DNA from: Pseudomonas sp. R5(2019)
Lineage (GTDB): Bacteria > Pseudomonadota > Gammaproteobacteria > Pseudomonadales > Pseudomonadaceae
NCBI RefSeq assembly: GCF_009905435.1
Contig: NZ_JAAAMT010000020.1
Location: 28,535-92,534 of the forward strand
DNA: 64,000 nt
Reading direction: 5' to 3'
Shown: piece by piece, positions 18,226-27,873 of the stretch
Position numbering within the stretch: position 1 is the stretch's first letter
Layout of the letters: each line of letters begins with the position of its first letter
The notes under the pieces: model-generated
What the model saw: only the letters and a program-made list of their open reading frames with translations
The model's database searches: none
Told to the model about the DNA's origin: nothing
Program-made: the position numbers and the translations under genes

Positions 18226-19791
18226 TTAGTCCCGCATTTCGGTCTGGCGTTCGACGGGGTTGATCAGCACGGCTTTGCGCTGGCGCACCATCAGGTCCAG
18301 GATTTCGCCCTCTTTCTCGCCCAGCGCACCAGAGAAACTGATGCCGTTGGGGTTGTTCGGCGCATGCATGGAGACCCGATACAGCGTCACGCTCAGCGGT
18401 GAATCGATCGACAGCGGCCCGCTGCCGTTGGCGGCCAGTTCACCGCCGACCAGGGTCAGCGACACCTTGGCGTCGAACGGGTCCAGGGCGAAGTCGCGGT
18501 CGGTCTTGGTCAGGTCCTTGATGTGCCCGTAGACGCCCACCAGGCCGTTGGCCATGGCGATGTTTTCGTACAGGCGGATGTTCACGCTGTTGCGCAACCG
18601 GATGCCGTGGCGACGGTTGTTGATCACCCGGTTGCCCCAGATCAGGTTGTTGCCACTCTCGTAGAGGGTGATGCCGTCAGTGTGGTTGCGGTAGATCTCG
18701 TTGTAGGCGATCAGGTTGTTGATGCTGTTACGGTCGATCACCACGCCCGAGAGCTTGTTGTCATAGATGCGGTTGTTGATGATCCAGCTGTCGTTGACCT
18801 CGCGGGAAATGATGATGCCGTGCTTGTTCTTCGTCCCGTGGACGATGTTCTCGGCAATGATCAGGCGGTGCGAGCGGTCGTGCGGGTCAATGCCATAGAC
18901 GATGTTGTCGCGGTAGGTGTTGCCCTTGAGCACGAAGTCCCGGGTCTCGAAGCAATAGAAGCCGTACCACATGTCCGAGAACTCGGAGCCTATGAACCAG
19001 CCGGTCGGTTCGCTTCGATTCATGGCCTTGGCCATGTCCGGGGTGTACTGGGAAATACTCACCCCGTAGGACTTACTCTTGGAGTAACCGAAGCTGGCCA
19101 TCTTGCTGTTGACCACATAGGTCTCGGTACCGCCCCAGGACAACAGAAACGGGCGGAACTCCTTGGGCGAGCGGAAGGTGGCCGGGCCATTGTCCTTCTC
19201 GCGCCAGGCGGTGACTCTGGTGTCGGTGACGAACAGCTTACCGTCGTTGATCAGGAACGAACCGCCTTCCTGGGACAGGCGCAGCTCGCGGGTCTGCTTG
19301 TCGATCTCGAGGATGCCCTTGCGTGCGACCACGATCGGCAAGCGGGCGAGAAACACACCCGGTGCGGTTTCGCTGAAGTACTGCTTGGGCAAGGTCTTGC
19401 TCAAGTCCTTGAGATTGACGTGGCCATCTTCGATGAAGATCGCCTGCGGAATGCCATGCTGACGAGCGACCCATTCGGCCATTTTGTTGTCGCCGCCGAT
19501 GAACTCCTTCAGTGTGTCTTCCTGCAGCATGCGCCGCACCTGGACCTTGCCTGCGTGGCTGCGATCGATCCTGGCCTGGACGGCTTCGGCGGTGTAGCCG
19601 GAGAGGTCAGGCAGCTTCGGTTTGTCCAGGTGCAGCGGTTCGATCGGCGCACTGCTGACGGTGTAGGTCTTGGCCTGTTGCAAACCCTTGGCCTTCGAGG
19701 CCGGTGCCTCGGTGTTGGCCAGCGCCACGCTGGTGGCCAGCAGCAGGGCTGTGGCCAGCAGGCCTCGGCTGCCGAGGTGTCGAATGTTCAT
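18226..19791 (-). CDS. algG: Mannuronan C5-epimerase AlgG
   Basis: 521 aa periplasmic enzyme that converts D-mannuronate to L-guluronate residues in the growing polymer. A signal peptide (GLLATALLLATSVALA) is followed by an N-terminal region and a right-handed parallel beta-helix built of NNLIxxNxI-like coils (about 320-440). The catalytic DPHD motif is visible as YGIDPHDRSHRL near residue 300. No truncation. It starts 27 bp after the algE stop. The enzyme also protects the polymer from AlgL through the periplasmic complex, a family property. Confidence 0.96.
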   Translation of the reverse strand: MNIRHLGSRGLLATALLLATSVALANTEAPASKAKGLQQAKTYTVSSAPIEPLHLDKPKLPDLSGYTAEAVQARIDRSHAGKVQVRRMLQEDTLKEFIGGDNKMAEWVARQHGIPQAIFIEDGHVNLKDLSKTLPKQYFSETAPGVFLARLPIVVARKGILEIDKQTRELRLSQEGGSFLINDGKLFVTDTRVTAWREKDNGPATFRSPKEFRPFLLSWGGTETYVVNSKMASFGYSKSKSYGVSISQYTPDMAKAMNRSEPTGWFIGSEFSDMWYGFYCFETRDFVLKGNTYRDNIVYGIDPHDRSHRLIIAENIVHGTKNKHGIIISREVNDSWIINNRIYDNKLSGVVIDRNSINNLIAYNEIYRNHTDGITLYESGNNLIWGNRVINNRRHGIRLRNSVNIRLYENIAMANGLVGVYGHIKDLTKTDRDFALDPFDAKVSLTLVGGELAANGSGPLSIDSPLSVTLYRVSMHAPNNPNGISFSGALGEKEGEILDLMVRQRKAVLINPVERQTEMRD

Positions 19792-19818
19792 CTCATTGTG
19801 CTCCTTTGGCGGCTTGCA

Positions 19819-21273
19819 TCAGAATTGCCAGACCACATCGACAAAGGCGCGGTGCATGTACGAATCCGCTTCCTTGCCATAGGCGTCGCCAGGTTTGAAT
19901 ATGCCGACACGCAAGCGCACCAGCGCCGACGGCTCATCAATCGACTGGCTCAAGGCCGCCGGTAGCAGGCCTTGCTTGAAGTACTGGGTGACCACCAGAT
20001 CCATTTCCTGGCCCAGGTCTTTCTCGCCCTGAATCAGCGGACGGTTGATGCCGTTGTCCTCGACCACGGCATTGATGCCGCTGCCGCCGATGTTCTGATC
20101 GCCATCGACGCGCCAGAACTTGTGGTAGATCAGGCTGGCGTCGTAGTCGCCCTGCAGCTGCCAGGACGTGAACAGGGTCGCCGACTGCAGGTTTTCCAGC
20201 TCGCCACGCAAGGCCTCACCGAAACGGCGGACGCGCGAGCGAGTGCCGGTGAAGTTGGAACGGTTGCTCTCAAGGCCGGTCTGCTCGTAGTTTCCCGAAC
20301 CGCGGGCGTAGGCGCCGCCGATTTGCCAGTTCGCGTCCAGGCGCCAGCGGATACCCAAGTCGGTGGCCCAGGCGTTGACGTCGCCGCTCTGCTTGCCGGT
20401 GGCAACCTGTTCGTCATTCACCGTGGTGGTGTCGAGGGAATCGCGATTACCCGTCAGCCAGGTCACGCTGCCCCAGTAGTTCAGGGTGTTGGTATTACGG
20501 AAGTTGTAGGCATCGCTGTTGGCTTCCAGGCCCAGCCAGGTCAGGTCGCCGGTTTGGGTCTTGTCCTGCGCATCGACGGTCTCGCCGGGGTTGGCCAGCT
20601 TGCCGCTGTCATGGCTGTGGTGGGCGCGCAGGCCGACCCAATGGCCCGGTTGCCACTGGGTCGCGACATCGCCATAGACGTGTAGGCGATCCTTGTCATC
20701 GGGGGCCAACTCGGTCAGGTCGGTGCGGTATTCGCTGAAGCGCTCGGCCACACCCAGGTTGGCACGCAGCAGGCTGGTGTCGAAGATCCAGTTCAGCGCT
20801 TCGATATGGGTGTCGCGCCACATGCCGTCGTCGTTGCGCAGGCGCTGGCGACCGAGCCGCAGCTGCTCGCCGGGGTACTGGGTCAGGCCGCTGTAGCCGA
20901 TCCAGAACTCGCGCATGGCCAGGTAGCTTTTGTCCGGCTTGCGGTTGTCGCTGCTGTTGGCTTGGCTGCGGTCGACAGTGGACTGGCGCAGGGTGTCGGT
21001 TTCGATGATGTCGGTGGCGGCGACCGCCTGGCCCATGGCAAAGGCGCTCCAGTTGCCGCGCCCGCCATAGACCCAGGGACGCAGGTCCAGGCCTGCGCCG
21101 TTGACGTCGCCACCGGCGCGGGTGCCCAGGTCACGGTCGTCTTCGGACTGGCCGGTGACTTTCACTTCCAGGCCGAAGTTCTTCTCGGCGTTCATCGCCG
21201 CCAGGGTCGGGCACGACCAGATCAGGGTGAAGCCCAGGCCAACGCCGGCTTTCATCCAGGGATTGAGTTTCAT
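19819..21273 (-). CDS. algE: Alginate outer-membrane export porin AlgE
   Basis: 484 aa. AlgE is the 18-stranded beta-barrel through which alginate leaves the cell. A signal peptide ([19 protein letters not shown]) leads into alternating amphipathic strands, and the C-terminus ends with the aromatic signature VDVVWQF (terminal Phe) used for BAM-dependent assembly. Arg-rich segments such as [16 protein letters not shown] fit the positively charged pore. The ATG overlaps the algK stop by 4 bp (ATGA), so AlgK and AlgE, which form the secretion pair, are translationally coupled. Confidence 0.96.
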   Translation of the reverse strand: MKLNPWMKAGVGLGFTLIWSCPTLAAMNAEKNFGLEVKVTGQSEDDRDLGTRAGGDVNGAGLDLRPWVYGGRGNWSAFAMGQAVAATDIIETDTLRQSTVDRSQANSSDNRKPDKSYLAMREFWIGYSGLTQYPGEQLRLGRQRLRNDDGMWRDTHIEALNWIFDTSLLRANLGVAERFSEYRTDLTELAPDDKDRLHVYGDVATQWQPGHWVGLRAHHSHDSGKLANPGETVDAQDKTQTGDLTWLGLEANSDAYNFRNTNTLNYWGSVTWLTGNRDSLDTTTVNDEQVATGKQSGDVNAWATDLGIRWRLDANWQIGGAYARGSGNYEQTGLESNRSNFTGTRSRVRRFGEALRGELENLQSATLFTSWQLQGDYDASLIYHKFWRVDGDQNIGGSGINAVVEDNGINRPLIQGEKDLGQEMDLVVTQYFKQGLLPAALSQSIDEPSALVRLRVGIFKPGDAYGKEADSYMHRAFVDVVWQF

Positions 21274-22799
21274 AGGGAATTCTCACCGTCTCGTTCTTGC
21301 AGCGCGTGCAGTGGCAGTGCGTTCTGACCCTGGTTCACAGAGCCGCGCATTTGCTGCTCCTGCTGCAGCAGGCGTTGGGCCTGGGCACGTTGCGCCGGCG
21401 GTAGTTGTTCATTGACTTGCTGGGCAAGCTCGATGGCCTGCGGCGTGTTTTGCTCCAGTGCCAGTTGGCTAAAGACATAGGCGTTGACTGGGTCTGGCTT
21501 GGTCCCACGCCCTTGGGAGAACAACTGCGCCAGCGCGTAGTCGGCGTTTTTCTGACCGCCGCGGGCGGCTATCAGCAGATGGTCGAGGGCTTTCTGCGGG
21601 TAGACCTGGCCCAGGTAGCCGCGGCGGTATAACTGGCCCAGGTAGTAATGGGCACTGTTTTCGGTGGCGGCGGCGTTTTGCAGATGGCTTTCGGCCTGCT
21701 TCGCATCGGCCGGGAGCATCTTGCCTTCGTAGTAGAGCCTGCCCAGCAGCAGCTCGGCACGTGGCTGATCGGCTGCATGGCTTTTGTCGATGTACTCCAT
21801 CAACTTGTCGACATCACCCAGTTCCGGGAAGTCGTAGAGCAACTGCGCCAGGCTGACCCAGGACGCCGGGTTGGCCGCAGCGACTTGCTCGAGCAGGGCC
21901 TGTGCGGTTTTCTGGTCGGTCTGGCCCAGCGTGGCATCGCCGAGCACGCGGGCGACACTGTCGACACGTGTGGCCGGGACTGCGCCGCGTTGGTAAGCGT
22001 CTTGCAGTTGCTTGACCAGCTCGGCCTGTCGGTCGGCCTGGCCGCGCTTCTGGTAAACGGTGGCGAGTTCCACGTAGCAAATGTCGGTGGTGTTCAGTGC
22101 CGGTTTACAGATGCGTTCGACTTCATCCAGGTGCTGGTCGTAGGTGCCCTGGGTGCGGTGCAGCAACACCTGAGTGAGACCTGCCTGGGGATAGCCCGCG
22201 GCGCGCCACTGATCGATCTTCTGCTGGGCGTTGACCTTTGGAAAGCTCTGTGGGTATTGCAGGTACAGCATCGCCAGCGGGATCAGGGTGTTGCCCTCAC
22301 CATTGGCGAAGGCCTTGGTGAGCAGTTGTTCGGCTTCATGACGCTCGGCTTCGCTGGCGTTGGTTTTGGCGGCCAGCAAACGACCGAGGCGCGCCTGGGC
22401 CCGGGGCGAGGTATCGACGGCGGCGCGGTAGATCGCTTCAGCCGACTTGATCTGCGCCGGGTCGCGGGTGCTGACCTTGAGGTCGGCCAGACCGACCTGG
22501 GCATCGCTGTAGCCCAGTTCGGCCAGTTGGCGGTAATTGCTCTCGGCCAGCGCCGTGTCACCCCGCTTGAGCGCTTCGTTGGCCAGGCGCTGATCCGGCA
22601 GGCCGGCACAGCCACTCAGACCCATGGCGATCGCCAGGCTGGTGATTTTAAGAGCTTCGCTGGCAAGGCGAATCGTCGCACCGCAGCTCCCACAATCATT
22701 TGTGGTGCGCTGACTACTGTAGGAGCGGGCTTGCCCGCGATCGAGTCGGAGTCGCGCACGACCGTAGCACTCGCCAGCATTGAGCAATTTCACCGGCAT
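21270..22799 (-). CDS. algK: Alginate secretion lipoprotein AlgK with unusual REP-encoded N-terminal extension
   Basis: 509 aa from ATG 22799. AlgK is an outer-membrane lipoprotein scaffold of TPR/Sel1-like repeats that helps to place AlgE and binds the periplasmic alginate complex. The mature part (from [20 protein letters not shown]) is intact, with Sel1-like repeats such as [12 protein letters not shown] and [15 protein letters not shown]. The oddity is the N-terminus: the lipobox LSGC puts the modified Cys at residue 64, whereas lipoprotein signals normally end by about residue 20-30. Residues about 19-50 are encoded by REP sequence. The ATG at 22799 has a strong GAGGAG ribosome site that overlaps the alg44 stop, so it is the natural start. 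No ATG, GTG or TTG lies between the REP segment and the hydrophobic core. Confidence 0.9.
   Translation of the reverse strand: MPVKLLNAGECYGRARLRLDRGQARSYSSQRTTNDCGSCGATIRLASEALKITSLAIAMGLSGCAGLPDQRLANEALKRGDTALAESNYRQLAELGYSDAQVGLADLKVSTRDPAQIKSAEAIYRAAVDTSPRAQARLGRLLAAKTNASEAERHEAEQLLTKAFANGEGNTLIPLAMLYLQYPQSFPKVNAQQKIDQWRAAGYPQAGLTQVLLHRTQGTYDQHLDEVERICKPALNTTDICYVELATVYQKRGQADRQAELVKQLQDAYQRGAVPATRVDSVARVLGDATLGQTDQKTAQALLEQVAAANPASWVSLAQLLYDFPELGDVDKLMEYIDKSHAADQPRAELLLGRLYYEGKMLPADAKQAESHLQNAAATENSAHYYLGQLYRRGYLGQVYPQKALDHLLIAARGGQKNADYALAQLFSQGRGTKPDPVNAYVFSQLALEQNTPQAIELAQQVNEQLPPAQRAQAQRLLQQEQQMRGSVNQGQNALPLHALQERDGENSL
22650..22745. repeat. Two REP units inside the 5' coding part of algK
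   Basis: On the plus strand 22718-22741 reads TGTAGGAGCGGGCTTGCCCG.., a canonical REP with the hairpin GCGGGC-TT-GCCCGC at 22725-22738. On the minus strand 22694-22650 reads TGTGGGAGCTGCGGTGCGAC.., a REP class that I recall from fluorescent Pseudomonas intergenic regions. CCACAATCATTTGTGG at about 22690-22705 forms another small inverted repeat. Together they span about 96 bp and leave the algK frame open. Confidence 0.8.
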
Positions 22800-22806
22800 A
22801 CCCTCC

Positions 22807-23985
22807 TCAAAGGCCACGAGCCACAGCTTTATCGAACAGCCAATCCAGTGAAGGACCGCGATCGCTGATCACCTCTACCGGGCGCCCCTCCCATTCGCTG
22901 CTCAGCGGTGCATCAGGCTTGATCTTCACCCAGATATCCGAAGGCGAATCCTCTCTGTTCAGGTTCTGGCTGCTGATAATCGAGCTGCTGACAATCTGCC
23001 CCTTGCGAAAACTGTCTTCGCCGGCGACCTGGAATTTGACCCGGGCGCCCGGCTTGACGGCGTCGAAATGGCGATAGTCGAAGTGCGCTTCGACATTGGC
23101 CTGGCTGTTGCGCGGTACCAGCTGGAAGATCACCGCACTCTTGCTGGCGTGCTGGCCGTCAGGTACCAGTTGCTGCGAGACGATGCAGTCACACGGGCTG
23201 GTCAGGGTGCCACTCACCTGCTTGCCGAATAGCTCCTCGACTTTGGCCGGTTGCAGCAGCTGGTCGTCCAGATGGTCCTTGAGCATGTCGAGCATGCTGG
23301 TGCTGAACGAAGCCAGCGGCGCACCCTTGGCGACCTCGCCGTGCACCTGGACCAGGCTCTGCAGGGTGCCATCACGCGGCATGGTCACGTTCACGCTCGG
23401 AAGGCTGACCACCCCGGATTCGGCATGGCTGACGAAGTACATGCCGTACACCGATTTGAAGATCAAGCCGAAGGCCACGAGCCCGAGCAGGAAGATCCCC
23501 AGGCTGAAGACCACTGCGCGCAGGCGACCGAAGGCACTCATGCTGCTGACGCCATCCTTGTGCTTGCGCTCCTTGGTGAAGTTGTCGCGCTGCAGGGTGT
23601 TCAGCACACCGTCCACGGTGACCAACTCACCGGCCAGGTGCGAAATGATCAGGTGGCGCAGGAAGGTGATCTGGCGTTGCTCCAGGTTCTGGAACTGGCA
23701 ACCGGCACGGCCGTTGTCCGGGTCGTACCAACGGACCTGGAACTCCACGTCGATGGCCAGTTTCAGGTTGTCGATCAGAAACTGCAGGCTGCCATGGTGG
23801 ACCTCGCCCACGCGTAGGGGCTGCTTGGCGAGGAGGCAGAACCCGCCGGCCGAGAGATCCTCGATTGCGTCGGTTTCACGGTTGGGGTCGGTGTTGTAGC
23901 TCAGCTTGGCCGGAATCCGGACCCGGACGTGTTGGCGCTGGGCTTCGGATTCATGCACAACATTATCGTTCACGGCGGTATTCAT
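22807..23985 (-). CDS. alg44: Alginate co-polymerase Alg44, c-di-GMP receptor
   Basis: 392 aa inner-membrane protein. The N-terminal cytoplasmic PilZ domain binds c-di-GMP and switches on Alg8. The PilZ signature is seen as RQHVRVRIPAKLSYN (RxxxR) and the later DLSAGGFCLL (D/NxSxxG). One transmembrane helix (LRAVVFSLGIFLLGLVAFGLIF, about residue 160) leads into a periplasmic membrane-fusion-protein-like domain with barrel-sandwich strands (DGTLQSLVQVHGEVAKGAPL). The stop overlaps the algK ribosome site, so the two are probably coupled. Confidence 0.96.
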   Translation of the reverse strand: MNTAVNDNVVHESEAQRQHVRVRIPAKLSYNTDPNRETDAIEDLSAGGFCLLAKQPLRVGEVHHGSLQFLIDNLKLAIDVEFQVRWYDPDNGRAGCQFQNLEQRQITFLRHLIISHLAGELVTVDGVLNTLQRDNFTKERKHKDGVSSMSAFGRLRAVVFSLGIFLLGLVAFGLIFKSVYGMYFVSHAESGVVSLPSVNVTMPRDGTLQSLVQVHGEVAKGAPLASFSTSMLDMLKDHLDDQLLQPAKVEELFGKQVSGTLTSPCDCIVSQQLVPDGQHASKSAVIFQLVPRNSQANVEAHFDYRHFDAVKPGARVKFQVAGEDSFRKGQIVSSSIISSQNLNREDSPSDIWVKIKPDAPLSSEWEGRPVEVISDRGPSLDWLFDKAVARGL

Positions 23986-24022
23986 CGCGATTGCTCCTTA
24001 TTAAATCCATTCGGGGTCCGGC

Positions 24023-25513
24023 TCAGACGACCAGGGTCAGCACAGCAACGAAAATGCTGACCGCCGAGAAGGTCATGGTCCGGGAGGACCAGGTGTTGAA
24101 CCATTGTTGAAAACTGGCCAGATCACGCTTGAGGACGATGGGCTGGCGCGTCCAGGCTTGTTTGTCGAGGCGGAAGAAGACGTAGATCTTCATGATCGCC
24201 CCGGCGACCTGGTTGTAATAAAGGAGCACCGGGTAGGCCGGGCCGATCGTGTGGCCGGAGCACAGCAGCAGGAAGGTCAGGATCAAGCGGGTGATGCCGA
24301 CCCACAGCAGGTAAACCAGGAAGTACACCGGGCTGAACTTGATGCTGGCGATGATGGCGAGCGTCAGGCCCAGCAGGCAGGCCCACATCGACACGCGCTG
24401 ATCGACCAGCACCACACTGGTGAACAGCCCCAGGCGGCGAACACCCAGGGCCATTGCTCGCGAGTTCTGCCTCAGGTTGTTGCCGTACCAGCGGAACATC
24501 AGTTTGCGGCTGGCCTTGATAAAGCTCTTTTCCGGCGGGTGCTCGACGGTACTGACCGCCGCATCCGGCACGTAGAAGGTGTCGTAGCCCAGGCGCATCA
24601 GGCTGAACCAGCTGGACTTGTCGTCACCGGTGAGGAACTTGAAGTGGCCCAGGCGCCAGTGATGCAGCGAGTCGTTTTCCACGTCGGCGATGAATTCGGG
24701 GTTGGTCACCACCGAGGCACGGAACATCGACATGCGCCCGGTCATGGTCAGCACGCGCTTGGACAGGGCCATCGAGCACATGTTGAGGTGACGCTGGGCG
24801 AAGCGCAGCTTGTGCCATTCGCTCATGATGTAGCTGCCGCGCACTACGCAGAATTCGTTGGTGGTCAGGCCGCCAACGTTGTCGAACAGCTTGAACCAGG
24901 GCACGGTCTTGCGCACCAGGCCCTCTTCGAGCACGGTGTCACCGTCAATGACCGCGACCACCGCATTCTCGTCCGGCAAGTGGCGGGAAATCGCGCGAAA
25001 ACCATAAGCCAGGCCATCACGCTTGCCGGTCCCGGCGATACGGACGAAGTCCAGCTTGACCCGGTCAGGCGGGTTGAGCCTGGCCCAGAGGCTTTTGACC
25101 AGCAGCTCATCGGCCATTTCCACCAGCGAGCAGACCACGGTGGTCGGGTAGCCACAGGCGATCGCCTCGCGAATCACCGAGCTGTAGACCTGGGCGGTGG
25201 TCAGCGCCTCGATGCGAAAGCTGGTGACCATCAGAAAGACGTGGGACGGATCAGCCGCCGTGCCGAGCTTGCGTACCTTGCGCCGAAGGCATGGGTAGAC
25301 CACGTAAAGAAACAGCATGCCGCGCACGAAATGCGTGGCACCCATGGTGTAACGCCAGATACCGACGACGCCCAGCAGAAGAATGAAGTACTTCGACTCG
25401 GGGTCGAAAATGGTTTTTGGCAGCATCAGGGCGATTGCCATGAGCAAGCTCAAATAGAACAGCCAACCGGCGGCCAGGAGGAGGTCGTGTTTTAGCCTGT
25501 GCATGATCTGCAT
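24023..25513 (-). CDS. alg8: Alginate polymerase, GT2 glycosyltransferase Alg8
   Basis: 496 aa. Alg8 is the inner-membrane family 2 glycosyltransferase that polymerises GDP-mannuronate to mannuronan. Two N-terminal transmembrane helices ([19 protein letters not shown] and a second near residue 45) precede the cytoplasmic GT2 domain, with the Asp residues in [12 protein letters not shown], the acceptor-site motif [10 protein letters not shown] and the LRQNSRAM segment in place of the common QxxRW. C-terminal helices follow. An internal ATG (MHRLKHD, 25504) is a possible alternative start. Activity needs c-di-GMP-bound Alg44 encoded next door. algD lies 105 bp upstream. Confidence 0.95.
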   Translation of the reverse strand: MQIMHRLKHDLLLAAGWLFYLSLLMAIALMLPKTIFDPESKYFILLLGVVGIWRYTMGATHFVRGMLFLYVVYPCLRRKVRKLGTAADPSHVFLMVTSFRIEALTTAQVYSSVIREAIACGYPTTVVCSLVEMADELLVKSLWARLNPPDRVKLDFVRIAGTGKRDGLAYGFRAISRHLPDENAVVAVIDGDTVLEEGLVRKTVPWFKLFDNVGGLTTNEFCVVRGSYIMSEWHKLRFAQRHLNMCSMALSKRVLTMTGRMSMFRASVVTNPEFIADVENDSLHHWRLGHFKFLTGDDKSSWFSLMRLGYDTFYVPDAAVSTVEHPPEKSFIKASRKLMFRWYGNNLRQNSRAMALGVRRLGLFTSVVLVDQRVSMWACLLGLTLAIIASIKFSPVYFLVYLLWVGITRLILTFLLLCSGHTIGPAYPVLLYYNQVAGAIMKIYVFFRLDKQAWTRQPIVLKRDLASFQQWFNTWSSRTMTFSAVSIFVAVLTLVV

Positions 25514-25618
25514 CCGTCTTGTTATCGGGCGTGTTGTAACGGGTCACAACGTCCGAGTTTGGTTAAGGCAGGCATAAGGTGTTGCGCAGGGCCCGAAGGC
25601 TTTGCGCACGTGCAGCGA

Positions 25619-26935
25619 TCACCAACAGATGCCTTCGGTACGGTTGGCCGGTGAGGTGGCCTGGGCCATGAAACCGACCAGGTCAATGACCTGCTTGCCC
25701 TCTGGTACGTCCTGGGCGAGGGCGCGGAACTTCTCGTCGCGGTTGCCGAGGATGATCACATCGGAGTTGTTGATGACTTGATCGAAGTCCGAGTTGAGCA
25801 AGGACGAGATGTGGGGGATCTTCGATTCGATGTAGTCCTTGTTCGCCCCGTGGACGCGGGCATATTCGACGTTGCTGTCGTAGATGCTCAGGTGGTAGCC
25901 CTTGCCGATCAGCATTTCCGCCAGTTCCACCAGCGGGCTTTCGCGCAGGTCGTCGGTGCCGGCCTTGAAGCTCAGGCCAAGCAGGGCGACCTTGCGTTTA
26001 TCGTGGCTTTCGATGATGTCGAAGGCGTTCTGCACCTGGGACTCATTGCTGCGCATCAGCGAGTTGAGCAGCGGCGCTTGCACGTCCAGGGCGCCGGCGC
26101 GGTAGGTCAGGGCGCGTACGTCCTTGGGCAGGCAGGAGCCGCCGAAGGCGAAGCCCGGGCGCATGTAGTACTGCGACAGGTTCAAGGCCTTGTCCTGGCA
26201 GACCACCTCCATCACGACACGGCCATCGACGCCGACGGCCTTGGCGATGTTGCCTATCTCGTTGGCGAAGGTCACTTTGGTCGCGTGCCAGACGTTGCAG
26301 GTGTACTTGATCATCTCGGCCACTTCGATGTCCTTGCGGATAATCGGCGCGTCGAGTTCTTCGTAGAGCGACTGCAGGACATCGCCGCTGGCGCTGTCGA
26401 GCTGGCCGATAACGGTCATCGGCGGGAAGTCGTAGTCCTTGATCGCGGTGCTTTCACGCAGGAATTCAGGGTTGACCGCAACGCCGAAGTCGACGCCGGC
26501 TTTTTTGCCCGAGTAGTCTTCCAGAATCGGGATCACCACGTTTTTCACGGTGCCGGGCAACACGGTACTGCGCACCACGATGGTGTGGCGGGTGGTTTTG
26601 TCACGCAGGACGAAACCGATCTCGCGGCACACCGATTCGATGTAGTTGAGTTCCAGGTCGCCGTTCTTTTTGCTGGGCGTGCCGACGCAGAGCATCGACA
26701 GATCGGTGTCGCGAATGGCGGCGGCAAAGTCGGTGGTTCCGCGCAGACGGCCGCTCTTGATGCCCTGTTCCAGAAGTGCTTCAAGACCCGGTTCAACAAT
26801 GGGCGATTTACCGTTGTTGATCAGGTTGATCTTGGCCTTGGAAATATCCACGCCCACTACTTCATGACCCCGTGCAGACAAACAACCGGCGCAGACTGCA
26901 CCCACATAACCCAAACCAAAAATGCTGATACGCAT
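25619..26935 (-). CDS. algD: GDP-mannose 6-dehydrogenase
   Basis: 438 aa, first gene of the alginate operon. AlgD oxidises GDP-mannose to GDP-mannuronate with two NAD+, the committed step. The Rossmann motif is ISIFGLGYVGAVCAG at the N-terminus; the catalytic Cys is in AFGGSCLPKDVRAL near residue 268; the C-terminal UDP-glucose/GDP-mannose dehydrogenase domain is complete (KVALLGLSFKAGTDDLRESP). I use ATG 26935 (MRISIF), with GAGGTG upstream; an in-frame GTG 9 bp upstream adds MNA. The long upstream region, 937 bp to dsbG, holds the operon promoter. Confidence 0.96.
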   Translation of the reverse strand: MRISIFGLGYVGAVCAGCLSARGHEVVGVDISKAKINLINNGKSPIVEPGLEALLEQGIKSGRLRGTTDFAAAIRDTDLSMLCVGTPSKKNGDLELNYIESVCREIGFVLRDKTTRHTIVVRSTVLPGTVKNVVIPILEDYSGKKAGVDFGVAVNPEFLRESTAIKDYDFPPMTVIGQLDSASGDVLQSLYEELDAPIIRKDIEVAEMIKYTCNVWHATKVTFANEIGNIAKAVGVDGRVVMEVVCQDKALNLSQYYMRPGFAFGGSCLPKDVRALTYRAGALDVQAPLLNSLMRSNESQVQNAFDIIESHDKRKVALLGLSFKAGTDDLRESPLVELAEMLIGKGYHLSIYDSNVEYARVHGANKDYIESKIPHISSLLNSDFDQVINNSDVIILGNRDEKFRALAQDVPEGKQVIDLVGFMAQATSPANRTEGICW

Positions 26936-27261
26936 CGCATTCACCTCATGTGTTTATCACGCTGGCTCAAAACAATAAGAGCCAGGTTGGATTAAATAGC
27001 CAGCAGTGTTCGGGCGCGCGGAAGTATGACGGTTTAATGTCAAAGTACCGCGTGCAGGCGGAATAGGTTCCGAGTGCCTAAGCAGTGTGCACTCAAGTTC
27101 TACGCAACTTGTCCTTGTTGTGGTGGCATGCCCTTGGATATAGCGGGTCTTGAAGGCAGAGCGCTTAACTGCTCAGGTCCAATAACGTTTGATCACCTTG
27201 CCGCTTGGTTGTTGGAAGTCTGTTCTCGGTTTCTGAGACAGCGCCCATGTATAGGTCGCCC

Positions 27262-27290
27262 TTGGCTGGAACTTTTGAGGGAGAAGTTTC
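27262..27290 (-). promoter_or_regulatory. Candidate AlgU (sigma-22) promoter of the alginate operon
   Basis: On the minus strand a GAAACTT box (27290-27284) is followed after 17 nt by GCCAA (27266-27262), close to the extracytoplasmic-sigma pattern GAACTT / TCnnA. By eye it resembles the P. aeruginosa algD promoter region (GAACTTC-CCTC-AAAA), and it would give a leader of about 320 nt, similar to the long leader known there. Both boxes have mismatches, so this is a tentative call. Confidence 0.35.
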
Positions 27291-27717
27291 ATCGATGAGC
27301 GGTGAGTTCATGGTCAACTTCCTTGAATCAAAAAGCGCTGGCGCAACGGCTTAGTTAGCGAAGTGACTTTATGCTCCGGCTGTGCAGGTTTGGCAACCTG
27401 TCAGAAATACTAGGGGGGGTCTGAAGTAGTCATATATTTCTGGCTGACTTCAGGCCTTGCTGCGTCTCAAAACGGCATATAAATCAAAGACGATCAGTGC
27501 CAGATGTTCGCGTGCCCTGCACGACAGTGCCCTCGCCGGATCGTTGGCTGGAGGATGACGAAGAGCTGGCCTGCGGTTGCGGGGTGGCGCGGCACACGCC
27601 GGGGCACCCGCCAGGTTCCATGAGTTTCTGGTTTGCCGAGTCTAAGCCGTGCGAGCATGATTCAGACTGCTGACAAACCCAAATCCACCTGCTGGATTCG
27701 ATTAGGAGCCCGGCTTG

Positions 27718-27862
27718 CCCCAATGCCAGTCAGTTAAGGACCGGAACACAAGACGTCCATGTGGAGCGGACCTGGCTGGGCTGTGAAGCAGACCCCCAGG
27801 GCCGCTACGCGCCCCATCGCGGTCAGGCCGGAACGCCGGACCGCCGCTCCTGCATCTGAATT
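27718..27862. repeat. Degenerate composite REP element, copy C
   Basis: It begins CCCCAATGCCAGTCAGTTAA and continues through ACGTCCATGT-GGAGCGGACC, the same order as copies A (5245-5465) and B (32400-32622), but with many mismatches and a shortened interior. It ends with GCCGGAACGCCGGACCGC, the reverse complement of a piece of the repeat at 36395-36501. The copy lies directly downstream of dsbG. Confidence 0.7.
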
Positions 27863-27873
27863 GCGGTTCGGCC

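Larger units (their letters stand above)
26936..27873. other. Long algD upstream region, no convincing gene
   Basis: 938 bp between algD and dsbG. It holds the candidate AlgU promoter at 27262-27290. Inverted repeats are visible at 27386-27401 (CAGGTT-TGGC-AACCTG) and 27421-27452 (CTGAAGT...ACTTCAG). The stretch 27000-27480 is more AT-rich than the flanking genes. I see no recognisable AlgR box. Open frames here (for example 27074-27298 on the plus strand) show no recognisable family. The right end carries a degenerate REP composite. Confidence 0.6.

Noticed and set aside
27074..27298. 75-codon open frame with CPCCGG near the N-terminus in the algD leader
   Set aside because: It starts without a clear ribosome site, overlaps the candidate algD promoter, and has no recognisable relative. 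The cysteines alone are not enough to call a gene.
27484..27723. 79-codon minus-strand frame upstream of algD
   Set aside because: Low-complexity, Ser-rich end, partly inside degenerate repeat sequence, and no ribosome site.
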